Part shown: piece after piece, positions 57,403 through 64,000 of the stretch
Layout of the letters: every line of letters begins with the position of its first letter
Position numbering within the stretch: the stretch's first letter is position 1
Assembly: GCF_003202285.1 (NCBI RefSeq)
Contig: NZ_MASW01000006.1
Span: forward strand, 372,001-436,000
Origin: Prauserella muralis
Lineage (GTDB): Bacteria; Actinomycetota; Actinomycetes; Mycobacteriales; Pseudonocardiaceae
DNA: 64,000 nucleotides
Direction: 5' to 3'
Notes under the pieces: model-generated
Databases searched by the model: none
Told to the model about the DNA's origin: nothing
The model's input: only the letters and a program-made list of their open reading frames with translations
Made by a program: the position numbers and the translations under genes

Positions 57403-58862
57403 AGGCTCACCGCGATGTACTTGGTCTCCAGGAACTCCTCGATGCCGACCGTGCCGCCCTCGCGGCCGAGGCCGGACTGCTTGACCCCGCCGAACGGCGC
57501 GGCCGGGTTGGACACGATGCCCTGGTTGAGCCCGATCATGCCGGTCTCCAGCCGCTCGCACACGCGCAGGGCCCGCTTGAGCTCGCTGGTGTAGACGTAG
57601 CTGACCAGGCCGTACTCGGTGTCGTTGGCGGCCGCGACCGCCTCCTCCTCGGTGTCGAACACCGAGATCGGCGCGACGGGCCCGAAGATCTCCTCGCTGG
57701 TCATCCGCGCGTCGGCGGGCACGCCGGTGAGCACGGTGGGCTGGTAGAAGTGTCCCGGTCCGTCCACAGTGGCCCCACCGGTGAGCACTCGCGCCCCGCG
57801 CTGCGCGGCGTCGGCGACCAGCGAGCTCACCTTCTCCACGGCGGCCTCGTCGATGAGCGGGCCCACCACGACGCCGTCCTCGGTGCCCCGGCCGATCGGC
57901 AGTGCCGACATGCGCTCGGTGAGCCTGCGCGCGAACTCGTCGGCCACGCCGCGCTGCACGTAGAAGCGGTTGGCCGCCGTGCACGCCTCGCCGATGTTGC
58001 GCATCTTCGCCTGCATCGCGCCCTCGATGGCGGCGTCCAGGTCGGCGTCGTCGAAGACGAGGAACGGCGCGTTGCCACCGAGCTCCATCGACGTGCGCAG
58101 CACGGTGCCCGCGCATTGCTCCAGCAGCCTGCGGCCCACCTCGGTGGACCCGGTGAACGACAGCTTGCGCGACCGGCCGTCGCGGATCAGCGGCTCCATC
58201 ACCGTGCCCGCGCTCTTGGTGGTGACGACATTGAGCACGCCGTCGGGCAGCCCGGCCTCCCGCAGGATCTCGGCAAGCGCCAGCATCGACAGCGGCGTCT
58301 GCGCGGCGGGCTTGATCACCATCGTGCAGCCCGCGGCGACGGCGGGCCCGATCTTGCGGGTGCCCATGGCCATCGGGAAGTTCCATGGCGTGATCAGCAG
58401 CGACGGCCCCACCGGCTGCTTGGCGACGAGGAAACGACCGCTGCCGTTGGGCGCCACGGCGTAGCCGCCGTCGATGCGCACGGCCTCCTCGGCGAACCAG
58501 CGGAAGAACTCGGCGGCGTAGGCGATCTCGCCCCGCGCCTCGGCCAGCGGCTTGCCCATCTCCAGGGTCATCAGCAGCGCCAGCTCCTCCTGGCGGGCCA
58601 TGAGCGCCTCGTAGCCGCGGCGCAGGATCTCGCCGCGCTCACGCGGCGGGTGCGCCGCCCAGTCGGCCTGCGCGGCGACCGCGGCGTCGAGGGCGGCCAG
58701 CCCGTCGGCGGGCGAGGCGTCGGCGACCTCGCAGAGCACCGCTCCGGTCGCCGGATCGTGGACTCCGAAGGTCCTCCCGTCCGTGGCGGGCGTCCATTTG
58801 CCGCCGATGAGCAGCTCCTTGTTGACGGCCTCGATTACACCGCTTTCGGTGACCGCGCTCAT
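57399..58862 (-). CDS. gabD: Succinate-semialdehyde dehydrogenase-like aldehyde dehydrogenase
   Basis: 487 residues. NAD(P)-dependent aldehyde dehydrogenase with nucleophile Cys294 in NIGEACTAANRFYV, the general-base Glu in SMELGGNAP, and TPWNFPMAMGTRKIGPA. The sequence follows GabD-type SSADH closely. The companion GABA-aminotransferase-like gene across the divergent promoter supports an omega-amino acid or semialdehyde route, though the actual aldehyde may differ. First gene of a two-gene unit under the third GntR-type palindrome. Confidence 0.88.
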   Translation of the reverse strand: MSAVTESGVIEAVNKELLIGGKWTPATDGRTFGVHDPATGAVLCEVADASPADGLAALDAAVAAQADWAAHPPRERGEILRRGYEALMARQEELALLMTLEMGKPLAEARGEIAYAAEFFRWFAEEAVRIDGGYAVAPNGSGRFLVAKQPVGPSLLITPWNFPMAMGTRKIGPAVAAGCTMVIKPAAQTPLSMLALAEILREAGLPDGVLNVVTTKSAGTVMEPLIRDGRSRKLSFTGSTEVGRRLLEQCAGTVLRTSMELGGNAPFLVFDDADLDAAIEGAMQAKMRNIGEACTAANRFYVQRGVADEFARRLTERMSALPIGRGTEDGVVVGPLIDEAAVEKVSSLVADAAQRGARVLTGGATVDGPGHFYQPTVLTGVPADARMTSEEIFGPVAPISVFDTEEEAVAAANDTEYGLVSYVYTSELKRALRVCERLETGMIGLNQGIVSNPAAPFGGVKQSGLGREGGTVGIEEFLETKYIAVSL

Positions 58863-58941
58863 CCCACGCTCCCTGTGTCGCCTGTACTGGCCGGCCGCGT
58901 CCGCATCCCTGATTGCGCCGCTCCGGGTGCCATGCTACGAA

Positions 58942-58955
58942 TATTGTTGACAATC
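58942..58955. promoter_or_regulatory. GntR-type operator between gabD-like and gabT-like genes
   Basis: TATTGT-TG-ACAATC, 13 of 14 matches to the palindrome at 49642 and 50471. It lies 80 nt from gabD and 60 nt from gabT starts, between the divergent genes. On the minus strand a TAGCAT -10 (58932-58937) sits just beside it. Confidence 0.7.
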
Positions 58956-59014
58956 TACAACCCCGCCGAGGACCCTCGCCGGGGTCCCCCCACGCCTTGA
59001 AGGAGACCGCTGTC

Positions 59015-60268
59015 ATGGCCCAGCTCTCCCCCATCCTCAAGCAGGCCACGCCAGTCGTCGTCGACCACGGCGAGGGCGTCTACCTGTACGACGTCGACGG
59101 CCGCCGCCACCTGGACTTCACCGCGGGCATCGGCGTGACGAGCACCGGGCACTGCCACCCGCGGGTCGTCGCCGCCGCGCAGGAACAGGTCGGCAAGCTG
59201 ATCCACGGCCAGTACACCACCGTGATGCACAAACCGCTGCTCGAACTGACCGAGCGGCTCACCGAGGTGCTGCCCTCCGGCCTGGACTCGCTGTTCTTCT
59301 CCAACTCCGGCAGCGAGGCGGTGGAAGCCGCGCTGCGGCTGAGCCGCCAGGCCACCGGCAGGCCGAACATCGTGGTGTTCCAGGGCGGCTTCCACGGCCG
59401 CACCGTGGCCGCCGCGTCGATGACCACCTCGGGCACCCGGTTCTCCGCGGGCTTCTCGCCGCTGATGTCGGGCGTGCACGTGGCGCCGTTCCCGTTCGCC
59501 TACCACTACGGCTGGGACGAGCAGACGGCCACCGACTTCGCGCTGCGGGAGCTGGACTACCTCTTCGCCACGCAGACGTCGCCGCAGGAGACGGCCGCGT
59601 TCTTCGTGGAGCCGATGCTCGGCGAGGGCGGCTACGTGCCCGCCAACAGTGAGTTCCTCGCGGGCCTGCGCAGGCGCGCCGACGAGCACGGCATCCTGCT
59701 CGTCGTCGACGAGATCCAGACCGGCTTCGGCCGCACGGGCAAGTTCTGGGGGCACCAGCACTTCGACGTCCGGCCCGACATCATGCTGATCGCCAAGGGC
59801 CTGGCCAGCGGCTTCCCGCTGTCGGGCATCGCCGCGTCGCGGGAGCTGATGGCCAAGGCGTGGCCGGGCTCGCAGGGCGGCACCTACGGCGGCAACGCGG
59901 TGGCGTGCGCGGCGGCCGTCGCCACGCTGGACGTGATCCAGCAGGAAGGGCTCGTCGAGAACGCGGCCGCGCGGGGCAGGCAACTGCTGGAGAACGCGCG
60001 GGCCGTCGGCGACAAGACCGCGGCCATCGGCGACGTGCGCGGCCTCGGCCTGCTCGTCGGCTCCGAGTTCGTGACGGCCGACGGCAAGCCGGACACGGCC
60101 ACGGCCCAGGCCGCGCAGAAGGCCGCCGCCGAGCGCGGGCTGCTGTTGCTCACCTGCGGCGCCTACATGAACGTGGTCCGGATGATCCCGCCGCTGGTGG
60201 TCACCGCCGAGCAGATCGACGAGGCACTCGACATCTGGGCCGACGTCGTCGCATCCGTCACCAAGTAA
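59015..60268 (+). CDS. gabT: Class III aminotransferase, 4-aminobutyrate type
   Basis: 417-residue PLP aminotransferase. Features: LDFTAGIGVTSTGHCHP, FFSNSGSEAVEAALRL, FQGGFHGRT, VVDEIQTGFGRTG, and PLP lysine Lys261 in LIAKGLASGFPLSG. Closest to GABA/omega-amino-acid transaminases, making a semialdehyde for the divergent dehydrogenase. True substrate may be another omega-amino acid. AAGGAGA precedes the ATG. Upstream partner of the DUF3830 gene (16-nt gap). Confidence 0.9.
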   Translation: MAQLSPILKQATPVVVDHGEGVYLYDVDGRRHLDFTAGIGVTSTGHCHPRVVAAAQEQVGKLIHGQYTTVMHKPLLELTERLTEVLPSGLDSLFFSNSGSEAVEAALRLSRQATGRPNIVVFQGGFHGRTVAAASMTTSGTRFSAGFSPLMSGVHVAPFPFAYHYGWDEQTATDFALRELDYLFATQTSPQETAAFFVEPMLGEGGYVPANSEFLAGLRRRADEHGILLVVDEIQTGFGRTGKFWGHQHFDVRPDIMLIAKGLASGFPLSGIAASRELMAKAWPGSQGGTYGGNAVACAAAVATLDVIQQEGLVENAAARGRQLLENARAVGDKTAAIGDVRGLGLLVGSEFVTADGKPDTATAQAAQKAAAERGLLLLTCGAYMNVVRMIPPLVVTAEQIDEALDIWADVVASVTK

Positions 60269-60284
60269 CCGAGGAGCACCCTTC

Positions 60285-60782
60285 GTGGCCCGCTACATCA
60301 CGATCACCCTGGACAAGCGCGGCGTGTCCTGCCGCGCCCGGCTGCTCGACGCGGAGGCGCCGAGGACCTGCCGGGCCGTGTGGGACGCCCTGCCGCAGAG
60401 CGGCTCCGCCTACCACGCCAAGTACGCCCGCAACGAGGTGTACACGCTGGTGCCGCCGTTCGCGGAGCCGAGGCCGGGCAGGGAGAATCCGACCGTCACC
60501 CCGATTCCGGGTGACGTCGTCTACTTCGGGTTCGAGCCGTGGGAGATCGGCAACCCCGCCTACGGCTACGAGGAGGGCAGCGAGGCGCACAGCGCCCAGG
60601 GCGCGACGGATCTCGCGATCTTCTACGGCCGCAACAACCTGCTCATCAACGGCGACGCGGGCTGGGTGCCCGGCAACGTGTTCGCCACGATCGAGGAGGG
60701 GCTGGCGGAGATGGCCGAGGCGGCCCAGGATCTGTGGCTACGCGGCGTCGAGGGCGAGACGCTGTCGTTCGCCAGGGCCTGA
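60285..60782 (+). CDS. DUF3830 family protein
   Basis: 165 residues, cyclophilin-like beta-barrel fold expected for DUF3830. Characteristic parts: CRARLLDAEAPRTCRAVWDAL, SAYHAKYARNEVYTLVPPF, DVVYFGFEP, and IFYGRNNLLIN. The family has no assigned function but occurs near amidases, racemase-like proteins and amino-acid catabolic genes, as here. Start GTG with GGAG upstream. Last gene of the unit with the aminotransferase. Confidence 0.85.
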   Translation: MARYITITLDKRGVSCRARLLDAEAPRTCRAVWDALPQSGSAYHAKYARNEVYTLVPPFAEPRPGRENPTVTPIPGDVVYFGFEPWEIGNPAYGYEEGSEAHSAQGATDLAIFYGRNNLLINGDAGWVPGNVFATIEEGLAEMAEAAQDLWLRGVEGETLSFARA

Positions 60783-61120
60783 CGTCACCCACCCGGGTGG
60801 AAGCCCCAGATTCACCTGTAGTGGCAAGGGTTTAACTCGTTCGTGGGCCGACAGTCCCCGAATACCGCATCAAGATCACCATCACGCCGGGTGACCGGAG
60901 CGCCGGGTGCTACTGATCGTCACCGATCGGCCCGGCGCCCGGCCCCGGCGCAAAACCCGAAAGCCTTACGTGTTTAGACTGAGAAGGTTTCGGGTTTCGC
61001 TTCCGGCCTCGACGGGCTCTTTGACAGGCCGCGCACCCGCTGAAAGTCTTGCCGTGCTTTCGAAAGTTGGTGTGCGCACACACATTTTCCGTGTAACCCA
61101 TCCTGAATAGGAGCCCCTCG
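60783..61120 (+). other. Intergenic region (338 nt) before the small ORF
   Basis: No recognisable gene. A 67-codon frame (60907-61110) has no good ribosome site and an Arg-rich composition, so I do not call it. AT content rises between 60970 and 61110 compared with the surroundings, as expected for a promoter and leader. A TAGACT hexamer at 60975 and a TTGACA at 61021 are the only promoter-like elements and are not paired at good spacing. Confidence 0.4.
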
Positions 61121-61213
61121 ATGCAGTTCTTGGCCATGCACGCGCACCACGGCGACGACATCATCACGAGCGTCCTCGCCCACCTGGCGCACGTCCTCGG
61201 CTGGCTGGTCTGA
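61121..61213 (+). CDS. Putative 30-residue His-rich small protein
   Basis: Starts ATG after AGGAG at 8 nt spacing and reads MQFLAMHAHHGDDIITSV, then LAHLAHVLGWLV. It contains five histidines and an amphipathic or membrane-leaning helix over about residues 12-29. It is followed within 20 nt by a GC-rich hairpin, so it looks like a self-contained short transcript. No family is recognised. Coding status rests on the ribosome site and context only. Confidence 0.5.
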   Translation: MQFLAMHAHHGDDIITSVLAHLAHVLGWLV

Positions 61214-61230
61214 GCCTGACCCAGCCCCAG

Positions 61231-61266
61231 GGTGGGGTCGGCACGTTGGCGCGGGCCGGCCCCACC
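61231..61266 (+). terminator. Hairpin after the small ORF
   Basis: GGTGGGGTCGGC (61231-61242) pairs with GCCGGCCCCACC (61255-61266), 12 bp with one G-T wobble and a 12-nt loop. There is no T-tract, as is usual for actinobacterial terminators. Confidence 0.65.
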
Positions 61267-61330
61267 GCATGGCGCAGGATGTGAATCGCGTTCATGGCCG
61301 ACGACCAGGGCCAGGTACTAGGCTGCGCGC

Positions 61331-62704
61331 ATGGGTGACGTTGCGCAGCGGCTGGCCGAGATCGTCGGTGAGTCCCATCTTCTGACGGGCGAGGCGGTTG
61401 GAGAGGACTACGCGGGGGACGAGGCCCTCGTCGGCGAGGCCCGTGTCCCGCGGTACGTGGCCAAACCGGCCACCGCCGAGGAGGTCGCCGCCATCCTCGC
61501 CCTCGCCACCGAACACCGCGTCCCCGTCACCGCGCGCGGCTCGGGCACCGGACTCTCCGGCGCCGCCCGGCCCCGTCCGGACGGCATCCTGATCTCCTTC
61601 GAGCGCATGAACTCCGTGCTGGAGGTCGACACCGTCAACCACGTCGCGGTCGTCCAGCCCGGCGTCACACTGTCCGAACTGGACGCCAAGACCGCCGAGG
61701 CCGGGCTCGGCTACACCGTCTACCCCGGCGAGATGAGTGCCAGCGTCGGCGGCAACGTCGGCACCAACGCGGGCGGCATGCGGGCCGTGAAGTACGGCGT
61801 CACCCGCCACAACGTCCTCGGCCTCGAGGCCGTGCTGCCCACCGGCGAGATCATCCGCACCGGCGGCAAGGTCGTGAAGACCTCCACCGGCTACGACCTC
61901 ACCCAGCTCGTCATCGGTTCCGAGGGCAGCCTCGCGCTGGCCACCGAGGTCATCGTCAAGCTGCACCCCCGGCTCGCGCACGGCTCCACCGTGCTCGCCC
62001 CGTTCAGCGACCTCGACCAGGTGATGGCGGCGGTGCCCGCCATCGTCTCCAGCGGGCTCGCGCCGCACATCCTCGAGTACATCGACGCCTTCACCATGGC
62101 CGCCATCACCTACACCGCGGAGCTGTCGCTCGGCATCCCGGAGGAGGTGCGGGAAGCCTCCCAGGCGTATCTCGTGGTGGGCCTGGAGAACCGCGACGCC
62201 GACCGGCTCGACGCCGACGTGCAGAGCGTCGGCGAACTGCTCACCGAGCTCGGTGCCACCGACGTGTACGTGCTGGAGGGCGGCTCGGCGCGCAAGCTCA
62301 TCGAGGCGCGCGAGAAGGCGTTCTGGACGGCCAAGGCCGCCGGGGCCGACGACGTGATCGACGTCGTGGTGCCGCGCTCGGCGATGCCGGTGTTCCTCGC
62401 CAGGGCACGCGAGATCGCGGCGAAGACGGAGTCCGGCATCGCGGGCTGCGGCCACGCCGGCGACGGCAACGTGCACCTCGGGATCTTCCAGAAGGACCCC
62501 GCCAAGCGGGCGAGCCTGCTGCACGACATCTTCGCCGAGGGCATGGCGCTCGGCGGCGCCATCTCCGGCGAGCACGGCATCGGCAGGGCGAAGAAGGAGC
62601 ACTTCCTGGAGCTGGAGGATCCTGCCAAGATCGAGCTCATGAAGCGGGTGAAGCAGGCCTTCGACCCGGCGGGCATCCTCAACCCCGGTGTCCTCTTCGA
62701 CTGA
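61331..62704 (+). CDS. FAD-linked oxidase, GlcD-like (glycolate or D-lactate dehydrogenase type)
   Basis: 457 residues. The N-terminal PCMH FAD-binding domain has VTARGSGTGLSGAARP, YPGEMSASVGGNVGTNAGG and VIGSEGSLALATEVIVKLHP. The C-terminal FAD-oxidase domain has IAGCGHAGDGNVHLGIF and GEHGIGRAKKEH. It oxidises a 2-hydroxy acid such as glycolate or D-lactate at the membrane. No glcE/glcF partners adjoin; the stand-alone form is common in actinobacteria. Followed after 33 nt by a TPP enzyme gene. Confidence 0.9.
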   Translation: MGDVAQRLAEIVGESHLLTGEAVGEDYAGDEALVGEARVPRYVAKPATAEEVAAILALATEHRVPVTARGSGTGLSGAARPRPDGILISFERMNSVLEVDTVNHVAVVQPGVTLSELDAKTAEAGLGYTVYPGEMSASVGGNVGTNAGGMRAVKYGVTRHNVLGLEAVLPTGEIIRTGGKVVKTSTGYDLTQLVIGSEGSLALATEVIVKLHPRLAHGSTVLAPFSDLDQVMAAVPAIVSSGLAPHILEYIDAFTMAAITYTAELSLGIPEEVREASQAYLVVGLENRDADRLDADVQSVGELLTELGATDVYVLEGGSARKLIEAREKAFWTAKAAGADDVIDVVVPRSAMPVFLARAREIAAKTESGIAGCGHAGDGNVHLGIFQKDPAKRASLLHDIFAEGMALGGAISGEHGIGRAKKEHFLELEDPAKIELMKRVKQAFDPAGILNPGVLFD

Positions 62705-62737
62705 CCCCGTCCCGTATCGCCTTCGAGTAGGAGCCCC

Positions 62738-64000
62738 ATGAACGGCGCGCAGTCCCTCATCCGCACGCTCGTCGACTCCGGCGTCGACGTCTGCTTCGGC
62801 AACCCGGGCACGTCCGAGATGCACTTCGTGGCCGCGCTGGACACGGTTCCCGAGATGCGCGGCGTGCTCGGGCTCGCCGAGGGCGTCGTCACCGGCGCCG
62901 CCGACGGCTACGCGCGTATCGCGGGCAAGCCCGCGGCGACGCTGCTGCACCTCGGGCCGGGTCTGGGCAACGGACTCGCGAACCTGCACAACGCGCGCCG
63001 CGCGCACACGCCGATCGTCAACGTCGTCGGGGACCACGCGACCTACCACAAGCGCTACGACGCGCCGCTGGAGTCGGACATCGAGGCCGTGGCGGGCTCG
63101 CTGGGCGGCTGGCTGCGCCGGTCCGACAGCTCCGCCGACGTCGGCGCCGACGCGGCCGCCGCCGTGGCCGCGGCCCAGGACGCGCCGGGGCGGATCGCGA
63201 CACTGATCCTGCCCGCCGACGTGTCCTGGAGTGACGGCGGCAGGGCCTGCGCGCCGGTGCCGTCCCGCGCGCCGAGGACCGTCGCCGACGCAGGCGTCAA
63301 GCAGGTCGCCGAGGTGCTGCGCACCGGCGAGCCCGTCGCGCTGCTGCTCGGCGGCGCCGCCTGCCAGGAGGCCGGGCTCCGTGCGGCGAGCCGGATCGCC
63401 GCGGCCACCGGGGCCAAGCCGTTCGTCGAGACGTTCCCCGCCCGGCTGGAGCGCGGTGCCGGGCTGCCCGCCATCGACCGTCTCGGCTACCTCGCCGAGC
63501 AGGTGGCCTACCAGCTGGACGGCACCCGGCACCTCGTCGTGGCGGGCACCAAGCCGCCGGTGTCGTTCTTCGCCTACCCCGGCAAGGCCAGCGACCTCGT
63601 GCCCGAGGGCGCGCAGGTGCACACGCTGGCCGACGTCGCCGACGACGTCGTGGCCGCGCTGGAGCACCTGGCCGACCTCGTCGCGCCGTCCACCGAGCCC
63701 GTGCTGGCGCAGGCCCACCGGCCGGAGCTGCCCAGCGGCGAGCTGACCCCGCAGAACTGGGTCGAGGTGATCGGCGCGCTGCTGCCCGAGGGCGCCATCA
63801 TCTCCGACGAGGCGGTGACCTCCGGCCTGCTGCTGCCCGGCGCGACGGCCGGTGCACCCCGGCACGACGTGCTCACCCTCACCGGCGGGGCGATCGGGCA
63901 GGGCATCCCGGCGGCCACCGGCGCCGCGATCGCCGCGCCCGACCGCCCGGTGATCAACCTGGAGTCCGACGGCAGCGCCCTGTACACGATCTCGGCACTG
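62738..64000 (+). CDS. Thiamine-pyrophosphate enzyme, acetolactate-synthase-like (3' end outside window)
   Basis: The first 421 residues are visible. Pyr-domain glutamate Glu48 is in GLAEGVVTGAADGYARIAG, and the N-terminus reads FGNPGTSEMHFV. The segment ends in the PP domain at NLESDGSALYTIS, the metal-binding motif with Glu-Ser instead of Gly before DGS. This is the IlvB-like subgroup without small subunit, often annotated acetolactate synthase or benzoylformate-decarboxylase-like; activity cannot be fixed. TAGGAG precedes the ATG. Cut by the right edge. Confidence 0.88.
   Translation, partial: MNGAQSLIRTLVDSGVDVCFGNPGTSEMHFVAALDTVPEMRGVLGLAEGVVTGAADGYARIAGKPAATLLHLGPGLGNGLANLHNARRAHTPIVNVVGDHATYHKRYDAPLESDIEAVAGSLGGWLRRSDSSADVGADAAAAVAAAQDAPGRIATLILPADVSWSDGGRACAPVPSRAPRTVADAGVKQVAEVLRTGEPVALLLGGAACQEAGLRAASRIAAATGAKPFVETFPARLERGAGLPAIDRLGYLAEQVAYQLDGTRHLVVAGTKPPVSFFAYPGKASDLVPEGAQVHTLADVADDVVAALEHLADLVAPSTEPVLAQAHRPELPSGELTPQNWVEVIGALLPEGAIISDEAVTSGLLLPGATAGAPRHDVLTLTGGAIGQGIPAATGAAIAAPDRPVINLESDGSALYTISAL

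Noticed and set aside
60907-61110. A 67-codon ORF before the small His-rich ORF
   Set aside because: No ribosome site, Arg-rich and without a recognisable feature; I treat the region as leader.
61292-63865. An 857-codon open frame on the minus strand
   Set aside because: Antisense to the GlcD-like and TPP-enzyme genes; composition typical of a shadow frame.

Overview
The window is high-GC actinobacterial chromosome, most likely from a Pseudonocardiaceae member (Amycolatopsis/Prauserella/Saccharomonospora type). This rests on very high third-position GC, frequent GTG and TTG starts, 4-bp ATGA/GTGA stop-start overlaps, an actinobacterial Rho with a long Arg/Gly/Gln-rich insert, and a gene order that, read on the minus strand, matches the mycobacterial argS-lysA-hom-thrC-thrB-rho-rpmE-prfA-prmC-sua5-wecA-atpI-atpBEFHA block. 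The genus is an inference.

Layout. (1) 1-17216, minus strand: core housekeeping block with ATP synthase genes (atpA cut by the window edge), a WecA-type lipid-linked GlcNAc-1-P transferase, tRNA t6A synthesis, release factor 1 and its methylase, L31, Rho, the aspartate-family amino acid genes, and argS. (2) 17338-21642: a DUF3105/DUF305 membrane-anchored pair, a CDF metal exporter with a palindrome inside its promoter, an FAD oxidoreductase, tRNA-Arg(CCG) and a strong terminator. (3) 21650-32975: accessory genes with visible decay. They include back-to-back fragments of an MmyB-type regulator and an FAD monooxygenase, an aldo/keto reductase divergent from an intact MmyB-type regulator, a three-gene redox/signalling set (UBP zinc finger, receiver-thioredoxin-reductase fusion, cNMP-domain histidine kinase), and a broken alpha/beta hydrolase. 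(4) 33062-39768: a sugar ABC transporter, LacI regulator and GH3 beta-xylosidase/glucosidase resembling Streptomyces bxl genes, with two matching operators. (5) 39749-46805: two MFS transporters, a CoA-binding protein, a TPP enzyme, a glutathionyl-hydroquinone-reductase-like protein and a wax ester/diacylglycerol acyltransferase. (6) 46886-60782: a RHH antitoxin with a truncated Doc toxin, then a two-part catabolic locus. (7) 60783-64000: a 30-residue ORF with its own hairpin, a GlcD-type oxidase and a partial TPP enzyme.

The most interesting feature is the locus at 47207-60782. A GntR/FCD regulator, two Asp/Glu-racemase-superfamily proteins (maleate isomerase/arylmalonate decarboxylase type), a D-2-hydroxyacid dehydrogenase, an amidase, a tartrate/D-malate-dehydrogenase-like enzyme, a succinate-semialdehyde-dehydrogenase-like enzyme, a GABA-aminotransferase-like enzyme and a DUF3830 protein are spread over two divergent units. 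A 4.3-kb P-type ATPase gene separates them. All promoter regions carry the same 14-bp palindrome, GATTGT-NN-ACAATC, at three sites, so the two halves look like one regulon for an amide- or amino-acid-like C4 substrate that I cannot name from sequence alone.
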